Assembly: GCA_900766795.1 (NCBI GenBank)
Contig: CAAFWX010000028.1
Location: 1 to 12,296, forward strand
Length of the DNA stretch: 12,296 nucleotides
Source of the DNA: Oscillospiraceae bacterium
Lineage (GTDB): Bacteria > Bacillota_A > Clostridia > Oscillospirales > Ruminococcaceae
Direction of reading: 5' to 3'
Part shown: piece by piece, positions 7,176-12,296 of the stretch
How positions within the stretch are numbered: position 1 is the first letter of the stretch
Layout: each line of letters opens with the position of its first letter
Position numbers and translations under genes: made by a program
The notes under the pieces: generated by a model
Database searches by the model: none
Told to the model about the DNA's origin: nothing
The model's input: the letters and a program-made list of their open reading frames with translations, nothing else

Positions 7176-7923
7176 TGACGCCGCTCAGAGCGAGCTTTAC
7201 GACTACACCAAATACAAAATGACCCTGACCGACAAGCTTATCGCTTTTGCTATCGGCTTTCTGGGAGCGGCTGTGGTGCTGCATATTTTCTTCGGAGTGA
7301 TTATTGTGGACATCATTTTTGGTGTCGTAGCGGGAATCATCGCTCAGCCGATTTACCGCAACATGAAGATTTCGAGCATACGCAACCAGCTCACACTTCA
7401 GTTTAAGGACCTCCTCGATTCCCTCAATTCCTCGGTTTCCGCAGGTAAGGTAATCAGCGCCGCGTTTATTGACGCGGAAAAGGACATGACAATGCAGTAC
7501 GGCGCAAACAGCTTCATCACAACGGAGCTTCACACCATAAACCGCGGCATTGTGAACGGCAGCAAGATAGAGGACCTAATCAGGGATTTCGGCGAGCGCA
7601 GCGGCATTGAGGACATCTCCAATTTCGCCAACGTATTCATGCTTTCCAACCGCCGCGGCGGTAACATGAAAACCATCATCTCCGAAAGCAAGAGCATTAT
7701 CTGCGACAAAATCGAAATTGAGCAGGAAATCAAAACCATGTCCAGCTCCGTAAAGAATGAGCTAAACATCATGATGGCAATGCCCATCTTCATCATACCC
7801 ATGATTTCGGGATTCGTGCAGGACGGTCCTGCCTTGATTAACACAATTGTCAGAATTGTTGTTCTCGGCATGTTTATTCTTGCATACTATATCGGAACAA
7901 AGATAACCAACATCAAGCTGTGA
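7153..7923 (+). CDS. tadB: TadB-like inner-membrane platform protein (start uncertain)
   Basis: The 256-residue frame from TTG 7153 holds a T2SF/TadB-type membrane protein. Membrane helices lie at about 29-48, 50-64, 207-225 and 231-249, with a helical cytoplasmic domain between (FKDLLDSLNSSVSAGKVI at about 84-101, then FGERSGIEDISNFANVF). With TadC it forms the platform on which TadA acts. The start is doubtful. TTG 7153 lies inside the tadA tail, with AGGAAAGG at 7133-7140 upstream. The best-placed ATG (7175, GAAAGG 8 bases upstream) is in another frame and stops after 15 codons. The first in-frame ATG (7219) has no ribosome site and would remove LYDYTKYKM, which resembles the usual N-terminus of Clostridia TadB proteins. 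So coding probably begins upstream of 7180, through the TTG or with an indel. Its frame is open upstream only from 7147 (TGA at 7144-7146). Identity as TadB is firm; the start is not. Confidence 0.88.
   Translation: MTKKGLTNDAAQSELYDYTKYKMTLTDKLIAFAIGFLGAAVVLHIFFGVIIVDIIFGVVAGIIAQPIYRNMKISSIRNQLTLQFKDLLDSLNSSVSAGKVISAAFIDAEKDMTMQYGANSFITTELHTINRGIVNGSKIEDLIRDFGERSGIEDISNFANVFMLSNRRGGNMKTIISESKSIICDKIEIEQEIKTMSSSVKNELNIMMAMPIFIIPMISGFVQDGPALINTIVRIVVLGMFILAYYIGTKITNIKL
7175..7222 (+). other. 15-codon mini-ORF with good ribosome site at the tadA/tadB junction
   Basis: The ATG at 7175 overlaps the tadA stop as TAATG and has GAAAGG 8 bases upstream (7161-7166), the best start signal in the junction. 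It reads 15 codons and stops at TGA 7220-7222. That stop overlaps, as ATGA, the in-frame tadB ATG at 7219. It could be the remnant of the true tadB start after a one-base deletion, a sequencing error, or a leader that couples translation to a shorter TadB. The peptide itself shows nothing recognisable. Confidence 0.4.
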
Positions 7924-7936
7924 TTCGGAGGGCAAT

Positions 7937-8800
7937 ATGAACGCTAATGTAATAATGCTGCTGATAGGCATAGCCCTGTCGGTTGTATACATATTGATGT
8001 ATCTTGCAAACACGAAAAAATACGAGGCATATGTAAACGGCGTTGACACGGAGTTCTATTCTCTGGCAGACACATTTGTTATCGGCTTTGCCATCGTTGA
8101 CATGTTCAAGCTTAACGAGCGCGAGAAGGACTACAAGAAAAGGCTTAAGCTGGAGGAATTCTTCTCCAAGCAGTATCTGGAGTTCAACTACATGGTTTAC
8201 AGGGCTGCAAAGATTAGCTATGTCGCTCTGGTGCTCCCGGTTTCGTTCCTTGTAAGCGCGCTTGTAAAATCGCCTGTTTTTGTTCTGCTGGGTCTGCTTC
8301 TGGCATTCCTTATGGTATACTACGTTGACCTGCGCCTTGACAGCCAGATTGAGGAGCAGCGTCAGGAAATTCTACTCGACTATCCCAACGTGCTCTCAAA
8401 AATGGCTCTGCTGGTAAACTCCGGCATGATGCTTCGCGAGGCGTGGCGCGTTGTCAGCGAATCGGGCAACAGAAAGCTTTACAGAGAAATGCAGAACGCC
8501 GTACACAACATGGACAACGGCTATTCCGACATACAGGCTTTCGAGGAATTTGCCGACGCGTGCAAGATTAACGAAATCAAGAAGTTTGTTTCCATTATCT
8601 GTCAGAATATAGAAAAGGGAAGCGGCGAGCTTGTACATATCATGAAGGAGCTTTCGATTGAAGCGTGGACGACAAAAAAGAACGTTGCAAGAGCGCGCGG
8701 CGCTTCGGCTTCGACAAAGCTTATTCTGCCGATTATGATATCCTTTGCGGGTATCATCATCATGATTATCGTACCCATTATGATGGGCATGAGTATGTGA
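7937..8800 (+). CDS. tadC: TadC-like inner-membrane platform protein
   Basis: This 287-residue protein of the T2SF (GspF-like) type has a first helix at about 5-23, a paired set at about 93-110 and 113-129, and a final helix at about 264-285. Between them lies the characteristic cytoplasmic segment ILLDYPNVLSKMALLVNSGM (145-164), followed by a helical region with AFEEFADACKINEIKKFVS and IEKGSGEL. This matches the order seen in TadC/TadB proteins. It would form the platform with TadB and link the TadA motor to the pilin. GGAGGG at 7927-7932 lies 4 bases before the ATG, a rather short spacing, and the gap after tadB is only 13 bases. It ends at TGA 8798-8800. Nothing is missing; the assignment as TadC rather than TadB rests on gene order and topology. 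Confidence 0.92.
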   Translation: MNANVIMLLIGIALSVVYILMYLANTKKYEAYVNGVDTEFYSLADTFVIGFAIVDMFKLNEREKDYKKRLKLEEFFSKQYLEFNYMVYRAAKISYVALVLPVSFLVSALVKSPVFVLLGLLLAFLMVYYVDLRLDSQIEEQRQEILLDYPNVLSKMALLVNSGMMLREAWRVVSESGNRKLYREMQNAVHNMDNGYSDIQAFEEFADACKINEIKKFVSIICQNIEKGSGELVHIMKELSIEAWTTKKNVARARGASASTKLILPIMISFAGIIIMIIVPIMMGMSM

Positions 8801-8822
8801 TAATTACATTGCTTTTGCAGTG

Positions 8823-8838
8823 TTGATTATATCATCAA
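8823..8838 (+). promoter_or_regulatory. Short inverted repeat upstream of the pilin gene
   Basis: TTGAT (8823-8827) and ATCAA (8834-8838) flank a 6-base AT-rich centre in the 60-base gap before the pilin gene. The same stretch contains an extended -10-like TGaTTATAT (8824-8832), but no good -35 box is visible. It could be a separate pilin promoter or operator site, or chance in AT-rich DNA. Confidence 0.25.
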
Positions 8839-8844
8839 TGGAGG

Positions 8845-8851
8845 AAGGAGG
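8845..8851 (+). promoter_or_regulatory. Strong ribosome binding site of the pilin gene
   Basis: AAGGAGG, complementary to the 16S rRNA tail, lies 9 bases before the ATG at 8861. A second GGAGG precedes it at 8840-8844. It is the strongest start signal in the window and fits high output of a major pilin. Confidence 0.8.
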
Positions 8852-8860
8852 ATAATTACT

Positions 8861-9097
8861 ATGAAGGACATGATGTTCAAGGCTTGGGTAAAGGCACAGA
8901 TGGCTAAGCAGTCCATTAAGGATTACTTCACATCTGAGGAAGGTGGTGCAGACAGCATTATTATTGCTGTTGTTATCATCATCGCTGTTATCGCTCTCGG
9001 TATTCTTTTCAGAAAGCAGATCTTCGGTTGGTTCAACAATCTTTCCAACACTGTTGACAGCCAGGTTGGCGGTATCGGTGCCACCGGCGAGGCTTAA
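8861..9097 (+). CDS. flp: Flp1-like pilin (major Tad pilin candidate)
   Basis: This 78-residue protein has a basic helical leader (1-25), the junction EEGGADS (26-32) and a very hydrophobic segment at about 32-50. The segment ends in LFRKQIFGWFN, the pattern of the Firmicute Flp1-like pilin family (hydrophobic core, then LIFRxQL). A prepilin peptidase would probably cut after G28 or G29, leaving about 49-50 residues. The glutamate normally at +5 of Flp pilins is missing; the residues after G29 are A-D-S-I-I. It would be polymerised at the outer membrane face by the TadA/B/C motor. It has the strongest ribosome site here, and its codons (GCT, GTT, GGT, ATC, TTC, AGA, AAG) differ from the GCG/GGC-rich neighbours, as expected for high expression. 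A hairpin and a probable terminator follow. The name is assigned on family and context. Confidence 0.88.
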   Translation: MKDMMFKAWVKAQMAKQSIKDYFTSEEGGADSIIIAVVIIIAVIALGILFRKQIFGWFNNLSNTVDSQVGGIGATGEA

Positions 9098-9130
9098 TTG
9101 CCTTGTTGTTCGATGATTTCGGCAGGTACA

Positions 9131-9166
9131 AAGCGCTGCGCGGTTTCCGTGCGGCGCAGAGTGCTT
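9131..9166 (+). other. Stable RNA hairpin downstream of the pilin gene
   Basis: AAGCG-CTGCGC (9131-9141) pairs with GCGCAG-ag-TGCTT (9154-9166): 11 pairs including one G-U, a 2-base bulge and a 12-base loop. No T-run follows, so it is not itself a terminator. Placed 33 bases after the pilin stop, it may protect the 3' end of the pilin mRNA from nucleases. The pairing is visible; the role is inferred. Confidence 0.5.
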
Positions 9167-9182
9167 GTCATCCGATGTTTCC

Positions 9183-9202
9183 CACACCGAACGGTGTGTT
9201 TT
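9183..9202 (+). terminator. Probable intrinsic terminator between pilin and tadE-like gene
   Basis: CACACC and GGTGTG form a 6-bp stem around a GAAC loop, followed directly by TTTT and an AT-rich stretch. The stem and T-run are short, so partial read-through into the next gene is likely. This would let the pilin be made in large excess over the minor pilins downstream. Confidence 0.55.
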
Positions 9203-9239
9203 GATACATTTATTTCGGGTTTATGAAAGGAAGTTGATT

Positions 9240-9971
9240 GTGAAGAAGAAAATCGACTTTAAGAGTGAAAGCGGCGCAGCTTTGGTGCTGGAAGCGACGA
9301 TTGTTTATCCGATAGTGCTGGTGGCGGTTATGTTCCTTATTCTCTGGGGCTTGACCTATGCGCAGCAGGGCTATCTGCAATACCTATCCTCGTCGCTGTC
9401 CTCATACCTTGTGAAAAGCATAACATACCCGGGCTATGACAAGCTTGAAGCGCCCTTTTACACCACAAACACCAACTCCCAGCTTGTCAGTGTAAACGAA
9501 GCAATGGAGGTTCACAACCCATACAGATATTGGCTCGGAATGGACACCGAGGTTGATGACATTGTCGAAGCAACCAAAACGCAGATGGTTGACAACTATC
9601 TGCCCGATTCGGGTTTCCTGAAAGCGGCAAAGGGGCAGAACGTCCGCGTTCCGGACGAGCTTCGCGGAATGGACTATCAATCCTCGTCGAAGAACGGCTA
9701 CACCTGCGCGATATGTGCGAAGAACGGATTTGCGCGGGTTTACATTGCGCAGAACTATGTGTTCGCAGACTTTACGCGTATGATAGGTCTTGGCGGAAAG
9801 ACGATAGTCATTTCCGGCGACAGCCTGCAATATATGAGCGATTCGGTGGAGATAGTCAGACTTACGGATTTCGCCTATGACGCGATAAACCTGCTGCTGG
9901 AAAGCCTTGGCTCAAGCTTTAATCTGGAGCAGATTCGTGCAACCATTGACAAGTTGATGGGTAAGAGTTAA
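9240..9971 (+). CDS. TadE-like minor pseudopilin
   Basis: The start is GTG 9240, with AGGAAG (9228-9233) 6 bases upstream, giving 243 residues. The frame is open further upstream to 9165, but that would run through the terminator and has no ribosome site. A basic N-terminus (VKKKIDFKSE) leads into SGAALVLEATIVYP (11-24) and a membrane helix (about 13-37). This is the TadE-type pattern, with a small-residue junction, a glutamate in the helix (E18) and a proline. The rest is an extracytoplasmic domain that I do not recognise in detail. It contains CAIC (C156, C159), which could form a disulphide or bind metal. TadE proteins are minor pseudopilins, in well-studied Tad systems cut by the prepilin peptidase and needed for pilus assembly. 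Here it sits between the pilin and the large TadG-like gene. Confidence is good for the class and low for a precise name. Confidence 0.8.
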   Translation: MKKKIDFKSESGAALVLEATIVYPIVLVAVMFLILWGLTYAQQGYLQYLSSSLSSYLVKSITYPGYDKLEAPFYTTNTNSQLVSVNEAMEVHNPYRYWLGMDTEVDDIVEATKTQMVDNYLPDSGFLKAAKGQNVRVPDELRGMDYQSSSKNGYTCAICAKNGFARVYIAQNYVFADFTRMIGLGGKTIVISGDSLQYMSDSVEIVRLTDFAYDAINLLLESLGSSFNLEQIRATIDKLMGKS

Positions 9972-10030
9972 GGCGGCTCGTCAAACCTTTAAAATGGTGC
10001 TGTGACAAAAACGGATTGGAAGGTAAGAAT

Positions 10031-12296
10031 ATGCTGAATTTCTTTTACAAGCACAGGGGCTCTGTGACGATTTTGCTCCTTGTCATCATGTTTCCCATGC
10101 TCGTGTTTTCTTTCACAATTGTGGACATTGCAAAGATATATATGGCAAGGGATATTACGGCAGACGCAACCCAGCTTGCTATGAATGCGGGAATGACCTC
10201 CTACGACAAGGTGCTCAAGGACATGTACGGAATACTTGCAACCTCTACCACCGAGGAGGAATTGTCCAAAAAGCTGTCGGCGTATTATGCCGCAACGCTT
10301 GCGGCAAGCGGGCTTTCGGGCGGTGAGGAGGACGCCAGCCAGATTATCACCAATCTAATCGGGCAGATAGACAACTACCGTCCCAACGACTTTAAGGACG
10401 ATGATTATCTCAGAGTAGTGCCTGAGCTTGTCGAGGGGGCAACCTATGTCAAGGCGCACACGCTCCCCGCTTCCTCCGCGTCCAATCCTGCCGTGCTCAA
10501 GCGCCAGATTGTCGAGTACATGAAGTACCGCGGCCCTATGAACATGGCAACGGGTATTCTTGAGAAGCTGAACTTTCTTAAGGACCTTCCCAATCAGGCG
10601 AAGGTTACCAATGACCGAATCGAGTTTGAAAAGACTCTCAGCAACATAAATAATGACGCAATCGACGCTTACACTCTGATTCAGATATTCTTCTACAACA
10701 ACAGAAGAGCGGAGAACACGAGTGAAACGTTCGACATTGTTTTTCCGAATGAGAAAACCGATACCATAAACCAATACAAATATGACAACAATTCCGGCGG
10801 AATAAAGGCTGCCGATATGCTGGCAGCATATGAATCGGGCAAAACTAACGACATGGCTAAAGTTGAGCAGGAACTGAAAAAGGCTTCTCTCGCTATGATT
10901 CTCATTGCGCCATATAGTAATGCAGATATCTCTGATAGCATGAGCACAAACTCCCTTACAGGAAGCACCACTGTCACTGACCATTACAGCGACGGCAAAA
11001 CCCTTGACTACGCCACTGCGCTTGAAGACCAGCACACAGTCATGAAAAACGCAGAATACTATAGTCTGGACTATGAGGGATTCATTAATTGCCTTAAAGA
11101 CAAAGATGAGGCTAACAAAAAAGCTGAAGCATTCTATACGGATTTTTCAAACGGTGATATTGAAACGAGCTTGAAACTCAAGCATTCTCTCGTGGTTGCC
11201 GCGTATTTTTACAGAAAGACACATACTGATGGTTCTTGGGGCAACGCTCTTGCCAAGAGTATTTCCGAGTTCATAAAGATGTATGATTACGTTCAAGCAC
11301 AATACGATACTCTTAAAAAGGGCAGCGATGATGAGGAAACCGCGGAAACTTCAGAAACAGAGGAAGAAGATTCCGAGTCGGAAATGAAGCAGAAACAGCT
11401 CAAGGATATGTCTGACATTCTGGAGAAGTACAATGATGAATACAACAGCCTGCGCAAAGCGGTAGCAAACACTCCGAAGGTAGTCAATAAGATTTACACA
11501 GACGCTCGAAGCTATCTTTCATCTGCTGCCACCAAGGCAGACAACGTTTATTCCTTTGCGTACAAGCAGCTTACTATCCTCAACACGCTGACCGACCCTA
11601 ACGGCGCGCTGTATTCTCTGCTTGATTTGTTTGCAAGCGCACAGACGCAGGCGGTAGCCTATCAGGGCGATATCAAAGAAGTTGAGATAAATAACCAGCA
11701 GAACTCCGCGCAGCAGACATTTGACTACGAAGCAAAACACATCTATGACTTTAAGCAGCAGGACGTTGAGGATCTTGTGACCGCGCTTAACTCCTACAAG
11801 AATTATTACCAGTTGGTGATTGACGCGGTTAAGGATTTGAGAGTGCTCTACGAGTGCGACAGCGGCAGCCTCACCGGCACCAGATTCATGAGGAAGAAAG
11901 GCGGCGACGAATCGAATTATGCAGGCTGCACAGATATAAAGCAGCTTTTTAATGATGCCGGAAACGTTTCTGAAATCATAAATAACATCACAACTACATA
12001 CGCTTTGGACAACAGATACACTTTCTACAATTACCAGAATCGTGGTAGCGCGCTGAAATCAGGTGAAGTGGAAATCACAGCATGGAGCGACCTGTACAAG
12101 GAAGAAGTATACCAAAACAAGGCGTACATTGAGCTGGAAACGATGAGCGTTCCTGCCAAGGATATTCCTACAAACCCCGACACGAAGGACGCCTTGCAGA
12201 AAAACGCGGGTGATTTGACCAACACCGACAACGGCGGCTCGAGCGATTCGGACAGCCAGGGAATGCCGAAGGCAGTATCCGATGAACAGAAGGAAA
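10031..12296 (+). CDS. Very large TadG-like pilus-associated protein (3' partial)
   Basis: The frame opens at ATG 10031 (GGAAGG at 10018-10023, 7 bases upstream) and stays open to the window edge: 755 codons with no stop. The N-terminus KHRGSVTILLLVIMFP is a TadE/G-type signal, with a membrane helix at about 11-31. It is followed by DIAKIYMARDITADATQLAMNA, resembling the D-x-A-R-x-Y...L-Q-x-A-A-D-A-A-x-x-A stretch of TadG proteins. After it comes a long, mostly helical extracytoplasmic region, possibly coiled coil, with an acidic insert at residues 433-451 (DDEETAETSETEEEDSESE). Near the edge there is a Ser/Asp/Gly-rich linker (from about 12220). TadG-type proteins are minor pilus components or adhesins anchored in the membrane. 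At this size it may reach through the peptidoglycan; this is inference. A von Willebrand or other adhesive domain could lie beyond the edge. The gap before it (59 bases) holds nothing notable. Confidence 0.85.
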   Translation, partial: MLNFFYKHRGSVTILLLVIMFPMLVFSFTIVDIAKIYMARDITADATQLAMNAGMTSYDKVLKDMYGILATSTTEEELSKKLSAYYAATLAASGLSGGEEDASQIITNLIGQIDNYRPNDFKDDDYLRVVPELVEGATYVKAHTLPASSASNPAVLKRQIVEYMKYRGPMNMATGILEKLNFLKDLPNQAKVTNDRIEFEKTLSNINNDAIDAYTLIQIFFYNNRRAENTSETFDIVFPNEKTDTINQYKYDNNSGGIKAADMLAAYESGKTNDMAKVEQELKKASLAMILIAPYSNADISDSMSTNSLTGSTTVTDHYSDGKTLDYATALEDQHTVMKNAEYYSLDYEGFINCLKDKDEANKKAEAFYTDFSNGDIETSLKLKHSLVVAAYFYRKTHTDGSWGNALAKSISEFIKMYDYVQAQYDTLKKGSDDEETAETSETEEEDSESEMKQKQLKDMSDILEKYNDEYNSLRKAVANTPKVVNKIYTDARSYLSSAATKADNVYSFAYKQLTILNTLTDPNGALYSLLDLFASAQTQAVAYQGDIKEVEINNQQNSAQQTFDYEAKHIYDFKQQDVEDLVTALNSYKNYYQLVIDAVKDLRVLYECDSGSLTGTRFMRKKGGDESNYAGCTDIKQLFNDAGNVSEIINNITTTYALDNRYTFYNYQNRGSALKSGEVEITAWSDLYKEEVYQNKAYIELETMSVPAKDIPTNPDTKDALQKNAGDLTNTDNGGSSDSDSQGMPKAVSDEQKE

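Larger units (their letters stand above)
9098..9239 (+). other. Intergenic region between pilin and tadE-like gene
   Basis: This is the largest non-coding gap of the window (142 bases). It holds the 9131-9166 hairpin, the terminator at 9183-9202 and the ribosome site of the next gene (9228-9233). I see no tRNA, no riboswitch-like fold beyond these hairpins and no convincing promoter for the downstream genes. Confidence 0.6.

Noticed and set aside
9165..9239. Longer start for the TadE-like gene
   Set aside because: The extension would translate through the terminator hairpin, has no ribosome site, and puts 25 non-hydrophobic residues before the normal basic N-terminus.
10355..11035. Antisense open frame of 226 codons
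   Set aside because: It lies wholly inside the TadG-like coding region, has no recognisable domain, and the + strand frame has a good start and a TadG-like N-terminus.

Overview
The window reads as part of a chromosome from a Clostridia-type Firmicute, possibly a gut Oscillospiraceae/Ruminococcaceae-like organism. The lineage is inferred from the Flp1-like pilin, the Clostridia-style TadZ/A/B/C set, the zinc-ribbon/TPR/WG membrane proteins and strong AGGAGG-type ribosome sites; there is no rRNA or other marker to fix it. All ten protein genes lie on the + strand, tightly packed, and both window edges cut through a gene. Almost all of the sequence is coding. The only sizeable gap (about 140 bases) follows the pilin gene.

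Region 1 (1-4791) is an envelope module of three genes. The first is the tail of a protein with a 27-bp tandem repeat (Pro/Ala/Glu/Gln spacer), one membrane helix and extracytoplasmic TPRs. The second is a paralogue with an N-terminal zinc ribbon, spacer, membrane helix, TPRs and a C-terminal beta-rich part with a WG repeat. The third, joined to the second by an ATGA overlap, is a class A penicillin-binding-protein homologue. Its transpeptidase motifs are intact, but its glycosyltransferase half appears to have lost its catalytic motifs.

Region 2 (4824-8800) is the Tad (tight adherence / Flp pilus) motor: a TadZ/CpaE-like localisation ATPase with an atypical P-loop, the TadA/CpaF secretion ATPase, and the two inner-membrane platform proteins TadB and TadC. 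The TadB start is problematic, because the best ribosome site and ATG lie in the wrong frame.

Region 3 (8861-12296) encodes the structural parts: a 78-residue Flp1-like pilin with a strong ribosome site and distinctive codon use, then a stable hairpin and a probable intrinsic terminator, a TadE-like minor pseudopilin, and a very large TadG-like protein (at least 755 residues) that runs off the window.

Together this looks like a single-membrane (Gram-positive) Tad secretion/pilus locus preceded by a peptidoglycan-associated module. No prepilin peptidase, secretin or TadD lipoprotein is visible. The prepilin peptidase must lie outside the window. The most unusual elements are the apparently glycosyltransferase-dead PBP, its coupling to zinc-ribbon/TPR proteins next to a Tad motor, and the frame conflict at tadB.
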